From positions 124,001-188,000 of the forward strand of contig NZ_JABAIJ010000010.1 in the NCBI RefSeq assembly GCF_012641435.1: 64,000 bases of DNA. The letters run 5' to 3'. Shown one piece after another: positions 34,083 through 43,227 of this stretch. The notes below the pieces were generated by a model, which ran no database searches, was not told where the DNA came from, and saw nothing but the letters and a program-made list of their open reading frames with translations. The position numbers and the translations under genes are program-made. The stretch comes from Rhizobium sp. P38BS-XIX. GTDB taxonomy: Bacteria > Pseudomonadota > Alphaproteobacteria > Rhizobiales > Rhizobiaceae. Numbering within the stretch: the first letter of the stretch is position 1; each line of letters starts with the position of its first letter.

Positions 34083-35534
34083 TCAATCCGGCATATAGGC
34101 CGATACGCGACGCAGATCCTCGACCAGTAGCTTGCGGGCTTCGTCCTGCTGGGCCGCGTTTCCCGACCTTAAGACAGCGGATGGATGAATGGTGAGCAGA
34201 ACGGGCGTCTGGCCGTCGTCGGCCAGCTCCATCGTGCCATGACGTTTGAGGATGTTCGCACCGTTGCCGGTGACGGCGAGTGCTGCGGTTGCGCCAAGCG
34301 CAACGATCAGCTTCGGCTGCACGAACTTGCGCTCCAACCCCAGCCACCAGCGACAGCGTACCACTTCGCCGGCATCCGGACGCTGATGGATGCGGCGCTT
34401 GCCTCTCGGCTCGAATTTGAAATGCTTGACTGCATTGGTGACGTAGGCGCGACTGCGATCCACCCCCACTTCATGGAGAACCTTGTTGAACAGCTGGCCG
34501 GCAGGGCCGGTAAACGGGCGTCCCGACAGATCCTCGATGTCGCCAGGCTGCTCGCCGACAAACATGACGCTACTGCCGATCGCGCCCTCGCCGAATACGG
34601 TCTGTGTCGCGTATCTGCAAAGGTCACAACGGCTGCAACCGGCGGCCGCTTGGCGTGCCTCGTCCAGCGTCTCGGGAACGACATCCGGCGCAATCTCTGA
34701 CGGCGAAGGCAGGCGGGCGACGATGCGGTCGGTTCTGATATGCGGGGTGGTCGGCATTGCCTCGCGCATGGCCTGCACGGATTTCTCGGCATTGGCGATC
34801 AAGTCCGGAATCAGCCGCGCCTCCGGCAGGTTCTTCCAGTATTTGACCGGCATCTCGCTCTTCATCGCTTTCACCTTCAATCGCGCTGGATTGAAGATGC
34901 TGGCGTAGTAGGTGCGCCAGAGATCGTCGGCGCTGTCGTCCGGCAGGTCGGGACGTTCGTTGCACAGTTGCATGTCGAGCACGCCGCGCTCGAAGCGCGC
35001 AGCATAGCCGGGCGTGACAATCAGCCAATCCATATCGGCAAACCGGCGTGCAAAGAACGGCGCCGTGCGCTCGAGGATGACGTGCTCGGGCTCGAACCAG
35101 GCGATGAATTGCCGCCGACCGGCATCGGAAATGCCGACCTCGCGAAAGCGCACGAAGGCCTTCATCTTGTGCGCGTCACGGCGAACGGATTTTTCCATCG
35201 CATGCACGGCGGCAACATCCTTGTCGGATCGATCGCCGAGTATCTCCCTGTCGTTCTGCAGACGCCATAGCAACCGATAAGGCAGGGCAAAGCGTTCGGG
35301 CGAGACATGGCAGAGCGCCGCCTCTGCCAACGGCACGAATGAGGCCGGAACGCTGGGCCGTTCCACCGGCCGCACGGACTTTGCCGATGACTGCAACGCG
35401 CCGAACAGGTCGGTCTCAGCGCCTTCCACGCTCCAATGGACGTTGTCGGGCACCACACCTTCGCAAAGCAACTGCCGCGCCTGAATGCGCCAGGCCTCGG
35501 CAAATCCCAGTCTTGGCAAGATCACGCTTCGCAT
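34083..35534 (-). CDS. udgX: DUF4130-UdgX fusion, uracil-DNA glycosylase of the UdgX family
   Basis: A 483-residue two-domain protein. Residues 1 to about 270 are the DUF4130 (TIGR03915-type) domain, with the YWKNLPEARLIP block at its end. The C-terminal domain is a family-4-like Fe-S uracil-DNA glycosylase: CSRCDLC, GEQPGD, KRRIHQRPD (379-387) and HPSAVLR. The KRRIH loop defines UdgX, in which the histidine (here His383) attacks the sugar C1' and leaves the enzyme covalently attached to the abasic site; that chemistry is established for the Mycobacterium smegmatis enzyme. Its ATG shares one base with the stop of the radical SAM gene (TGATG), so they are translated together, behind a LexA box. 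Confidence 0.93.
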   Translation of the reverse strand: MRSVILPRLGFAEAWRIQARQLLCEGVVPDNVHWSVEGAETDLFGALQSSAKSVRPVERPSVPASFVPLAEAALCHVSPERFALPYRLLWRLQNDREILGDRSDKDVAAVHAMEKSVRRDAHKMKAFVRFREVGISDAGRRQFIAWFEPEHVILERTAPFFARRFADMDWLIVTPGYAARFERGVLDMQLCNERPDLPDDSADDLWRTYYASIFNPARLKVKAMKSEMPVKYWKNLPEARLIPDLIANAEKSVQAMREAMPTTPHIRTDRIVARLPSPSEIAPDVVPETLDEARQAAAGCSRCDLCRYATQTVFGEGAIGSSVMFVGEQPGDIEDLSGRPFTGPAGQLFNKVLHEVGVDRSRAYVTNAVKHFKFEPRGKRRIHQRPDAGEVVRCRWWLGLERKFVQPKLIVALGATAALAVTGNGANILKRHGTMELADDGQTPVLLTIHPSAVLRSGNAAQQDEARKLLVEDLRRVSAYMPD

Positions 35535-36769
35535 CAGAATAGCGACAATTGCTTGGGAGGCGGCATGAAGCGCTGCTTCAGGCCCTCCCGATCGAGAGAT
35601 TGGCCCGGGGTCCAGTCGGCGCAGGCGATGAACGGCTTTGCATGCGCCATCGTGGCGCCAATCCGCACCAGATCATCATAGCGCAGCGTCTTGTTCCGGC
35701 GCGAGGACAGGATGCGGCCGACCGTCTTGGTGCCGAAGCCCGGCACTCGCAGCAGGATTTCCCTGCTGGCCTTGTTGACATCGATCGGGAACTTGTCGCG
35801 GTTTGCCAAAGCCCATGACAGCTTCGGATCGATCGCCAGATCGAGCATGCCTTCGGGCTGGGCGGCGATGATCTCCTGCACGGAGAAGCCGTAAAAGCGC
35901 GTCAACCAATCCGCCTGATAGAGCCGATGCTCGCGCATCAGCGGGGGCTTGATGAGCGGCAGCGCATTCGACGAATCCGGGATGGGGCTGAAGGCGGAAT
36001 AGTAGACGCGCTTCAAGCCATAGCCGCTATAGAGAGAAGCGCTGCGCGCCAGCACGTCGGCATCGGTACTGGCATCGGCGCCCACAATCATCTGGGTGCT
36101 TTGGCCGGCCGGCGTAAAGCGCTTGGTCTTTTTGGTGACCATGGTCGGCTCGCCATGCTCGGCGATCTTCATCTTCAGATCGGCCATCGACTTGCGGATC
36201 GACTGCGGGCTTTTCTGCGGCGCCAGCCGCGCGACCGAGGCATCGCTGGGCAGCTCGATATTCACGGACAGACGATCGGCAAAAAGACCGGCCTGCTCGA
36301 TGAGATCCGGGCTGGCGTCGGGAATGGTCTTGAGGTGAATATAGCCGCGAAAGTGATGGGTCAGGCGCAGATCCCGAGCGATCCGCACCATGTCGCCCAT
36401 TGTCTCGTCCGGCGATTTGATAATGCCGGAGGACAGAAACAACCCTTCGATATAATTGCGACGATAGAATTCCAGCGTGAGCCACACGACTTCACCCGGC
36501 GTGAAGCGCGCGCGCTGCACATTGCTCGACACCCTGTTGACGCAATAAACGCAGTCATACATGCAGAAATTGGTCATCAGGATCTTCAGAAGCGAGATGC
36601 AGCGTCCATCCGGCGCATAGGCGTGGCAAATGCCCATGCTCTCGGTCGATCCCAGGCCCTTTCCATCCGCCGAATGTCGTTTTGTCGTGCCGCTGGATGC
36701 GCAGGACGCATCGTATTTGGCTGCGTCACTCAGAATTGCCAGCTTGTCTCGAAGTTGCAAGTGAACCAT
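35534..36769 (-). CDS. radical SAM DNA modification/repair protein linked to UdgX
   Basis: A 411-residue radical SAM protein. The cluster motif CMYDCVYC gives Cys69, Cys73 and Cys76. The C-terminal region has a helix-hairpin-helix-like run (VNKASREILLRVPGFGTKTVGRIL) for DNA backbone contact. This matches the TIGR03916-type 'putative DNA modification/repair radical SAM protein' that co-occurs with UdgX. The reaction is unknown. I use the ATG at 36769, since the alternative GTG at 36790 would place the LexA box inside the coding region. No good Shine-Dalgarno precedes the ATG. Confidence 0.9.
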   Translation of the reverse strand: MVHLQLRDKLAILSDAAKYDASCASSGTTKRHSADGKGLGSTESMGICHAYAPDGRCISLLKILMTNFCMYDCVYCVNRVSSNVQRARFTPGEVVWLTLEFYRRNYIEGLFLSSGIIKSPDETMGDMVRIARDLRLTHHFRGYIHLKTIPDASPDLIEQAGLFADRLSVNIELPSDASVARLAPQKSPQSIRKSMADLKMKIAEHGEPTMVTKKTKRFTPAGQSTQMIVGADASTDADVLARSASLYSGYGLKRVYYSAFSPIPDSSNALPLIKPPLMREHRLYQADWLTRFYGFSVQEIIAAQPEGMLDLAIDPKLSWALANRDKFPIDVNKASREILLRVPGFGTKTVGRILSSRRNKTLRYDDLVRIGATMAHAKPFIACADWTPGQSLDREGLKQRFMPPPKQLSLF

Positions 36770-36771
36770 GC

Positions 36772-36786
36772 GTTCACTATACGTTC
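36772..36786 (-). promoter_or_regulatory. LexA (SOS) box GTTC-N7-GTTC
   Basis: The plus strand reads GTTCACTATACGTTC, an exact match to the alphaproteobacterial LexA consensus GTTC-N7-GTTC. It ends three bases before the chosen ATG of the radical SAM gene and would repress the radical SAM/udgX pair until DNA damage. A position this close to the start implies a short leader or a start codon that is really downstream. Confidence 0.75.
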
Positions 36787-36907
36787 TCACTTCTCGATAT
36801 CAATTTAAAAAAGACAAGCCGTCTAAAATATATCTGTCCGCGTAGATGATCTCGTGCGCAGGCGACCACCTCTCGGTCGTCAAAAGACAGGCCTCAACTC
36901 ACCTCAA

Positions 36908-37495
36908 TCATGTTGGCCAGGCTGCCAGAGCAAGCTGGACCGTGCGGTAAAGATCGCTCCGCGTGGCGCCGGATTGCGCGGCAAAGGCCAGGCCCCACCC
37001 GACAACCATCAAGTAGCGCGCCAGCGCATCCGGATCGGCATCGGACGGAAGATCGCCGGTGTCCTTGGCGCGTTGAAAGCGGTCCCGCAGGCGCTCCCGG
37101 CGTTTTTCGCGAGCCACGCTCAATTCAGCCCTCACAGTGCCTTCGCCATCTGCGCTGGGAAGTGCGCAATTGACGACAAGGCACCCGCGCGGCAGAGAGG
37201 GATCGTCATCGGTGTAGAGATCGGCGAACTTGTAGAGCATGTTTTCGGCGACATCGCGTGCAGTCGGTTCGTCGATCGCGGCATGCGCCTGGCTCAACCG
37301 CGTTGCGCCATAGTGATCGACGACCCGCTTGAACAGGCTCTCCTTGTTGCCGAAGGCGAAATAGAAACTGGGTGGCGTGATGCCCATGGCGCTCGTCAGG
37401 TCGGCGAGCGAGGTCCGTTCATAACCGTTACGCCAGAACAGGTCCATCGCCGTGTGAACCGCCTTGTCGACATCGAACACTCTTGGCCGTGCCAT
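36908..37495 (-). CDS. TetR-family transcriptional regulator
   Basis: A 195-residue regulator. The N-terminal 50 residues form the TetR helix-turn-helix (FDVDKAVHTAMDLFWRNGYERTSLADL, then ITPPSFYFAFGNKESLF). The ligand domain contains CLVVNCAL, as in many TetR proteins that sense electrophiles or quinones. GGGAG lies seven bases before the ATG at 37495. It diverges from an aldo-keto reductase gene over 150 bp that contain two related 14-bp sites, so it probably represses both genes. Confidence 0.92.
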   Translation of the reverse strand: MARPRVFDVDKAVHTAMDLFWRNGYERTSLADLTSAMGITPPSFYFAFGNKESLFKRVVDHYGATRLSQAHAAIDEPTARDVAENMLYKFADLYTDDDPSLPRGCLVVNCALPSADGEGTVRAELSVAREKRRERLRDRFQRAKDTGDLPSDADPDALARYLMVVGWGLAFAAQSGATRSDLYRTVQLALAAWPT

Positions 37496-37546
37496 TGCCT
37501 TGCTCCCGAAATTCCTTGCTGAAAACGCGTTAGCACATTTTCATTG

Positions 37547-37605
37547 TAGCGATCACTATAAAACTTCTTGACAGAGGTTTCGCTAATAATATAGCGATTG
37601 ATATA
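37547..37605. promoter_or_regulatory. TetR/aldo-keto reductase promoter with two 14-bp repeats
   Basis: TAGCGATCACTATA (37547-37560) and TAGCGATTGATATA (37592-37605) are near-identical direct copies 45 bp apart; the first is itself nearly palindromic (AGCGATCACT). Between them lies TTGACA at 37568-37573, with TATAGC 16 bases later, reading toward the reductase gene. The second repeat overlaps this -10 element, a natural place for a repressor. Confidence 0.5.
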
Positions 37606-37645
37606 TAACCTATCCAGATCGTCGTCTCGAACAACGGAGTTTCCC

Positions 37646-38644
37646 ATGCAGTACAAACAACTCAGCCGTACCGGGCTGTCGGTCTCGCGCCTTTGTCTCG
37701 GCACCGGCACCTTCGGTCATCAGACGGACGAGGCGGAAGCGGTGCGCATTCTTGATGCCGCCGTCGATGCCGGCGTCAATTTCATCGATACGGCCGATAT
37801 GTATCCGGGCGGGGCGCTCCCGCACGAAGTCGGCAGCTCTGAGGAGATCACCGGGCGCTGGCTCAAGGGAAAGAGGGGGCGGTTCATTCTGGGAACCAAG
37901 GCAGGCGGCCCTATGGGGCCTTCGCAGTGGGATCGCGGCGCTTCGCGCAAGCACCTGTTAGATGCGATCGATGCCTCGCTCAAGCGACTGGATACAGATT
38001 ATGTCGATCTCTACCAGATCCACATGGACGATCCTTCAACTCCGCTTGATGAAACGGCGGAAGCACTCGATCTGATCGTCCGATCCGGGAAGGTTCGCTA
38101 CATCGGCGTTTCCAATTTTCTTGCCTACCGGCTGGCAAGAGCGATCGGGCGTCAGGATACGTTGCGGCTTGCACGTTTCGTGTCGGTCCAGCCGCGCTAC
38201 AATCTTCTCTTCCGCGAGATCGAACGTGACCTTCTGCCGCTTGCGCAAGAGGAAAATCTTGCCGTCATACCCTATAACCCGCTAGCCGGCGGTCTGCTGA
38301 CGAACCGCTACAAGCTCGATGACAATCCGGATCAAGGCCGCTTCTCGACCACGGAAATGGGTCAGTTCGGCGCCATGTACAAGGCGCGCTACTGGAAGGA
38401 GCGCGAATTCGAAACCATCCGACAGTTGCGTGCGATCGGGCAGGAGATCGGGGAGCCTTTGCCGAAGCTGGCAATTGCATGGATCATGGCAAATCCGGCC
38501 ATCACATCCGTTATTCTGGGCGCCAGCAGAACCGAGCAGCTCACGGACACGCTGGCGGCGGCTGATTTTTTAATCTCCGCGGAGCTTAAGGCCAAGCTCG
38601 ATGAACTCACTTCTGTCTATCGCCAGGGTGATGCCGGGCGCTAA
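37646..38644 (+). CDS. aldo/keto reductase
   Basis: A 332-residue NADPH-dependent aldo-keto reductase with a TIM-barrel fold. Seen: LCLGTGTFG at the first strand, DTADMYPGG (catalytic Asp and Tyr), LGTKAGG (catalytic Lys), YQIHMDDP (His) and a C-terminal cofactor-binding run VILGASRTEQL. The ATG at 37646 has GGAG eight bases upstream. It reduces aldehydes or ketones, probably a toxic carbonyl sensed by the divergent TetR regulator. Confidence 0.93.
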   Translation: MQYKQLSRTGLSVSRLCLGTGTFGHQTDEAEAVRILDAAVDAGVNFIDTADMYPGGALPHEVGSSEEITGRWLKGKRGRFILGTKAGGPMGPSQWDRGASRKHLLDAIDASLKRLDTDYVDLYQIHMDDPSTPLDETAEALDLIVRSGKVRYIGVSNFLAYRLARAIGRQDTLRLARFVSVQPRYNLLFREIERDLLPLAQEENLAVIPYNPLAGGLLTNRYKLDDNPDQGRFSTTEMGQFGAMYKARYWKEREFETIRQLRAIGQEIGEPLPKLAIAWIMANPAITSVILGASRTEQLTDTLAAADFLISAELKAKLDELTSVYRQGDAGR

Positions 38645-38895
38645 GCCTCATCGCAAGGCGATAAGAGGGCTGAATTTTCTCGTCGAACATAGTATCGGGC
38701 GCCTCGTGCGAGGCTTCCGATAGAATTCGGTCTGCTGTGAAACCGAAGGCCGGCGAGACGTGCCGGCGGCACTATAAGCGCAGAAGAACCGTTCTAGCAT
38801 CCGTTTCGAGACATTCTGCCGCATCGAATCCGCATATTGCCGTTTGCCGCGGGGCCGCGCCAATTATAGCGTCGATGGTCGCCGGGGAGGGCTAG

Positions 38896-40101
38896 ATGCA
38901 GGATAGTGTACTCGATTTCAATTCCGAGCTTCACGCGCGGCCGTCGATCTATTTTTCGGGGCCTGCGATCGTCGAGCATATCGCGCTTTTTGGGGGCGCG
39001 GCGCCTGATCGTCATCCGATCCCTCACGTGACCGAAGAAAAAGGCTCCGCCGATGCTCGCACCCAGGTCGAGTTTCACACGGAGTTCGTCACGATTACCC
39101 GGGTAACCTCACTGGACGATGATCCGACAGACTGGCCAACGGGGAGCCTGTCTGTCGATGAGGCGGCGGGACTGGCCGGCTTGTCGGATTGCTCTTGCAT
39201 CTGCCGGTTGGAAATCCTGGTTTGCGGGCGGGCACCGGCTGAGATCGGCCCCTTTCTGTCCGCTCTCGAATTTGGCGATACCGCCGCCTCGATGATTGGC
39301 GGCGGAGCGGCGCTCGTTTGCTCGGATTTTCGTGTCGGTGCGAACAATGTCAGCCGCAGCATATTGTTCAACACTGAGCTCAATGCCTACAGGCTCGGCC
39401 GCATGGTTCGGCGCATATACGAGATCGAGACCTACCGCGTCATGGCGCTTCTGGGCCTGCCCGAGGCAAGGCGGCTCAATCCGGTCATCCTCGATTATGA
39501 CCGCAAGCTTGTCGACCTGACCAATCGGCACGTCACGACGTCTCCGGAAGAACACAGGCAATTGCTCGACGAGATCTCACAGCTTTCCGGCGAGATAATT
39601 TCTGCCGCCGCAAGGACGCGCAATCGTTTTGGCGCGACTGCCGCCTATGCCAAGATCGTCGAGGAACGTATCGTCGAACTACGCGAAACCCATGTTCCCG
39701 GCTTTCAACGTTTCGGGATATTCGTCGCACGCCGTTTCAAGCCGGCGATCAGAAGCTGCGAGGCGACCGCATTGCGCCTTGAACAGCTCTCGCATGCAAC
39801 GATGCTGCTGATCGATCTGCTCCAGACCCGCATCCAGGTGGATATCGAAGTCCAGAATGCCGCGCAGATTCAAGCGATGGCTGAGCGTGCTGCGACCCAG
39901 ATCAAGATCCAGCGCGCGGTCGAGGGACTGTCGATCATCGCGATCAGCTATTATCTTCTAAGTCTGATCAAGGTGGCGTTCGAAACGGCAGATCACGCAG
40001 GCATTCACATCAATCCAATCTATATGCTAATCTCTATCCCTGCCGTGATTGGTGCAGTTGCTCTTGCTATATTGAGGGTGAAGCACGCATTGAATGCGTG
40101 A
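38896..40101 (+). CDS. DUF3422 family membrane-anchored protein
   Basis: A 401-residue protein starting five bases after GGGAGG. The N-terminal ELHARP motif (residues 11-16) is the hallmark of DUF3422. The long central part is helical and probably coiled coil, and two hydrophobic helices lie at the C-terminus (IIAISYYLLSLIKVAF; INPIYMLISIPAVIGAVALAIL), giving a tail-anchored topology. The function of the family is unknown to me. It stands alone, with gaps of about 250 bp upstream and 420 bp downstream. Confidence 0.85.
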   Translation: MQDSVLDFNSELHARPSIYFSGPAIVEHIALFGGAAPDRHPIPHVTEEKGSADARTQVEFHTEFVTITRVTSLDDDPTDWPTGSLSVDEAAGLAGLSDCSCICRLEILVCGRAPAEIGPFLSALEFGDTAASMIGGGAALVCSDFRVGANNVSRSILFNTELNAYRLGRMVRRIYEIETYRVMALLGLPEARRLNPVILDYDRKLVDLTNRHVTTSPEEHRQLLDEISQLSGEIISAAARTRNRFGATAAYAKIVEERIVELRETHVPGFQRFGIFVARRFKPAIRSCEATALRLEQLSHATMLLIDLLQTRIQVDIEVQNAAQIQAMAERAATQIKIQRAVEGLSIIAISYYLLSLIKVAFETADHAGIHINPIYMLISIPAVIGAVALAILRVKHALNA

Positions 40102-40521
40102 GCGTTATCAGCGTGATGTACGATGATATCGATCTGTCATTGGAAATTTGAGGGTAATTGCCGATACAATTCGCTTATCAATCGCTAGCACCATAGTACC
40201 ATTTACTCTAACGGCGACCTGCGAAGAGAAGAGTATGCTTAAGTCCGGTGAGAAAATAGCGGACACAATTGCTCCGGTTGATGCCAGCCTTGGCATCGGG
40301 CGGGGTGTCCGACGAGACTACGAGGGCATGCAGTTTCGTCGGACGCTGCAATTGCTGGCTCGGGGGTGGCGTCCAAGCCAGTGTGAAAATGTATATCACC
40401 TACCACAGGTTTAATTAAGCTACCCGAATGGACGGTACGTGACGATCCCTTTGGGTGGCCCTGCATGCGCCGGACCCCCTTTTGTGTAAGATGAGGTTGC
40501 CGTCGCCTCGAGCGAGCGGCC
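40102..40521. other. 420-bp gap without a supported gene
   Basis: Short ORFs on both strands have no ribosome binding site or recognisable sequence. The stretch 40130-40260 is AT-richer than the surroundings. A stretch near 40480-40500 shows no hairpin clear enough to call a terminator for the hydrolase gene that ends at 40522. Confidence 0.5.
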
Positions 40522-41139
40522 TTACTTGCCAAATGCCTGGGCAATCTGGCCGACCAAGGTCGCCCACGGCATGTCGAGCGCGGCATAGACTGCTGCAGCC
40601 TCCGGGCGGCCGTTGTCTTTCAGGATCTCGACCATCATCGTCCCATAGTCGGAGAGAACGACGCCGGCTTGCTGCATGCGCAGAAGGCCCGCCTGTCGCT
40701 TGGTGTCGCTGAAGGTGCCGGAGGCATCGACTGCAACATAAGCATCGAGCCCTCGTGCCACCGCGGTCATGGCGGGGAAGGCGGCGCAGACTTCAAGAGA
40801 AATTCCGGCAAAGATCAGCTTCTTGCGGCCTGTGGCTTCGATCGCGGCGGCGACCTTCGGATCGTCGTAAGCGTTGACTGACGAACGGTTGATAATCTCA
40901 ATGCCCGGCAACGCTTCCACCAGTTCCGGAATGGTCGGACCCCACATGCTGTCGCGAGCCGTGGTGGTGACGACGATCGGAATGTTCAGCGCCTTCGCGG
41001 CCTTGGCCAGTGCCACGACATTGTGCTTCAATTCGCCGGTCGAGTAGTCGCGGACACCGGTCATGAGGCCGACCTGGTGGTCGACAAGAACGAGGGCTGC
41101 ATTGTCTGAGGTCAGAGGGCTATAGGTGCGGTTTGTCAT
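40522..41139 (-). CDS. isochorismatase-like cysteine hydrolase, YcaC type
   Basis: A 205-residue cysteine hydrolase. Asp20 (VLVDHQ) and Cys118 (AGISLEVC) fit the isochorismatase-family triad, and VNAYDD is the usual middle block. YcaC-type enzymes have uncertain substrates. AGGAGG precedes the ATG at 41139. A LysR gene diverges from it across 151 bp and is the likely regulator. The protein is cytoplasmic by absence of a signal peptide. Confidence 0.92.
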   Translation of the reverse strand: MTNRTYSPLTSDNAALVLVDHQVGLMTGVRDYSTGELKHNVVALAKAAKALNIPIVVTTTARDSMWGPTIPELVEALPGIEIINRSSVNAYDDPKVAAAIEATGRKKLIFAGISLEVCAAFPAMTAVARGLDAYVAVDASGTFSDTKRQAGLLRMQQAGVVLSDYGTMMVEILKDNGRPEAAAVYAALDMPWATLVGQIAQAFGK

Positions 41140-41245
41140 GTTATCCTCCTTGGACGCGTAGATGGAAATGCCGCCCGTCAGGTGGACGGAGCCAGCAATT
41201 CATGGTGACGAGAAGGAAGGTAGCGGCTGGACTTATGGACTAAAA

Positions 41246-41270
41246 GACGTCATTTCTGCAACAGAACGTC
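41246..41270. promoter_or_regulatory. inverted repeat in the LysR/hydrolase promoter
   Basis: GACGT and ACGTC form a 5-bp inverted repeat spaced by 15 bases, in the gap between the divergent hydrolase and LysR genes. The right arm is part of ACGTCCAAT, and a CGTCCAAT sequence recurs before the pirin operon at 42205. It could be the LysR binding site. Confidence 0.35.
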
Positions 41271-41290
41271 CAATGGGTTGAACAAGTGTC

Positions 41291-42202
41291 ATGCTGGATC
41301 TCAACGATTTCTTCTACTTCGTGCAGATTGTCGACCGTGGAGGCTTTACGGCGGCAGGGCGCACGCTGCACGTTCCGAAATCAACGCTCAGCCACCGCAT
41401 GCAGGAATTGGAGCGCGATCTCGGGGTGCGGCTTCTCAACCGAACGTCCCGCAAATTTGGCATGACGGATGCCGGGGAGGATTTTTATCATCACGCGGTG
41501 GCGATGCTGCGCGAAGCCGAGCTTGCCGAAACGGCGATCCGTCATCGCTTGACCGAGCCTACCGGCACCGTGCGATGCACCGCAGGCATTGCGACGATGC
41601 AGTTCACCCTGTCGAGCGTCATCAACGATTTCCTCATTCAGTACCCTAAGGTGGATGTGGTCGCCCACGCATCGGACCGCATCGTTGATATTGTCGGTGA
41701 GAATTTCGATGTGGCGGTGAGGGCGCATACCGACCCATTGCCCGATTCCAATCTCGTGCAGCGTACGCTCGCACCATCTCCATGGTTTCTCTTCGCGTCC
41801 CCGGCCTATCTCGAGGCGAATGGTGTCCCCGAAACACCGGCGGACCTGCGTCCAGACCGGTCACTTTTCCTGATGCGAAGCGGTGTCGCGCCCGTATGGC
41901 GGCTTCGACACTCCAGGCAAACGAGGGACGAGATTGTGATTCCGCTCACCCCGCGCCTGCTGAGCGACGACATGCAGGGGTTGCAGAACGCGGCCATACA
42001 GGGATTGGGCGTCGCAGCACTTCCAAGCTATGTGTGCCGGGATGCCATCCGTGCCGGCACATTGAAGCGTATCCTGCCCGACTGGATCGCGGGGGATGCT
42101 ACGATCACGGCTCTCATCCCCTACAGGCAGGGACTTCTGCCCTCCGTTCGTGCTTTCCTTGACCATCTCGCAATCGAATTGCCAAAAGCCGTGTTGATCT
42201 AG
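41291..42202 (+). CDS. LysR-family transcriptional regulator
   Basis: A 303-residue LysR regulator: helix-turn-helix in about 1-60 (FFYFVQIVDRGGFTAAGR, VPKSTLSHRMQELE, LLNRTSRKFGMTDAGE) and an effector domain with VAVRAHTDPLPDSNLVQR, common in the CrgA-like subgroup. It lies between the divergent hydrolase gene and the codirectional pirin/hydrolase/oxidoreductase operon and could control both. Confidence 0.93.
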   Translation: MLDLNDFFYFVQIVDRGGFTAAGRTLHVPKSTLSHRMQELERDLGVRLLNRTSRKFGMTDAGEDFYHHAVAMLREAELAETAIRHRLTEPTGTVRCTAGIATMQFTLSSVINDFLIQYPKVDVVAHASDRIVDIVGENFDVAVRAHTDPLPDSNLVQRTLAPSPWFLFASPAYLEANGVPETPADLRPDRSLFLMRSGVAPVWRLRHSRQTRDEIVIPLTPRLLSDDMQGLQNAAIQGLGVAALPSYVCRDAIRAGTLKRILPDWIAGDATITALIPYRQGLLPSVRAFLDHLAIELPKAVLI

Positions 42203-42204
42203 AT

Positions 42205-42222
42205 CGTCCAATTAATCGGACG
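42205..42222. promoter_or_regulatory. short inverted repeat before the pirin operon
   Basis: CGTCC-N8-GGACG directly after the LysR stop codon. It may be a weak terminator or an operator; the CGTCCAAT arm also occurs in the LysR/hydrolase intergenic region, which favours a shared regulator site. Confidence 0.35.
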
Positions 42223-42307
42223 GTTTGTTGCGAAATCATCAGCTTTTCGTCTCATTGCGCATCCGCCAAGATCCACATCACACAAGGATCTTCAGGAGGA
42301 TCAAGCA

Positions 42308-43138
42308 GTGAGTGGCATTGCAATTAAGAGTCATTCGACAGCGCGGATTGGGTCGGCGATTTCCGGCGCGGTTCGCAAGATCGGGTCAGGATTTGTCGCC
42401 CGACAGTTTTCGCAGGAGATGTTCTCCGGCGATATGAAGCCGATCCTGATGGTCGACGATTTCGTCATGACGTCACCGACCTTTCCGCCGCATATGCATG
42501 CGGGGATCTCTGCGGTCACCGTCATGTTCGAGGATTCGCTGGGTGGCTTTCGCAATCGCGACACTCTGGGAAGCGATCTCGTCCTGAAGCCGGGAGATCT
42601 TTACTGGCTGACGGCAGGTTCCGGTGCGGTTCATGAAGAGCTGCCGGAGGGTAGTGCGAGGACGCACGCTTTGCAGATCTTTGTCGATCTTCCGGGCCAT
42701 TTGAAGAGCGAGCCTGCGCGCGCCTTCCACGTCAAGGCCGAGGATGTCACGATCATCGAGGCGGAGGGGCACAGAGTGCGCGTTGTTCTCGATGATCGCG
42801 CGCCGGAGGCCGCAGCGCGCGGAGTACCGGTAGACATCACGGTGCTCGACGGCTTCCTTTATTCGAATGGCTCCTTCTCTCATGAACTTCCTGATGGGCA
42901 CCAGGCGTGGCTCTATGCGGTGTCGGGCGCTCTGACTGTTCGCCTCGACGGCGAACTGCGTTTTCTGCCCGAAGGAACTGCGCTGACAATCTCGGGAGGC
43001 GAGGAGGCGCATGTCGCTTTGGGGACCGAGGCGGGTGCTCATTTCTTCCTGATGGCAGTCCGGCACGCTCGACACTCTCTGCGGCCCGAGCGCCTGGCCA
43101 CATCGGCTGCCTATCCAATCGATCAACGGCGCAGATAG
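42308..43138 (+). CDS. pirin family bicupin protein
   Basis: A 276-residue two-cupin protein of the pirin family. PPHMHAGISAVTVMFEDSLGG with two His in the first cupin, and GDLYWLTAGSGAVHEE, are the pirin blocks; the C-terminal pirin domain follows from about residue 150. It starts at a GTG with AGGAGG eight bases upstream. Pirins are iron-binding proteins with quercetinase or regulatory roles; which applies here is unknown. It is first in an apparent operon with an alpha/beta hydrolase and a GMC oxidoreductase. Confidence 0.88.
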   Translation: MSGIAIKSHSTARIGSAISGAVRKIGSGFVARQFSQEMFSGDMKPILMVDDFVMTSPTFPPHMHAGISAVTVMFEDSLGGFRNRDTLGSDLVLKPGDLYWLTAGSGAVHEELPEGSARTHALQIFVDLPGHLKSEPARAFHVKAEDVTIIEAEGHRVRVVLDDRAPEAAARGVPVDITVLDGFLYSNGSFSHELPDGHQAWLYAVSGALTVRLDGELRFLPEGTALTISGGEEAHVALGTEAGAHFFLMAVRHARHSLRPERLATSAAYPIDQRRR

Positions 43139-43227
43139 CCGCCAACGTCTCATCGACAATTTTCAGCCGCAGCCGGCCTGCGGACGGCAGAACGCTGCCT
43201 GGCAGCACCTCAACATGGGAGAGCAAC

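Noticed and set aside
40148..40414. 88-residue plus-strand ORF in the gap after the DUF3422 gene
   Set aside because: There is no ribosome binding site, no hydrophobic or domain pattern, and it ends without relation to neighbouring genes.
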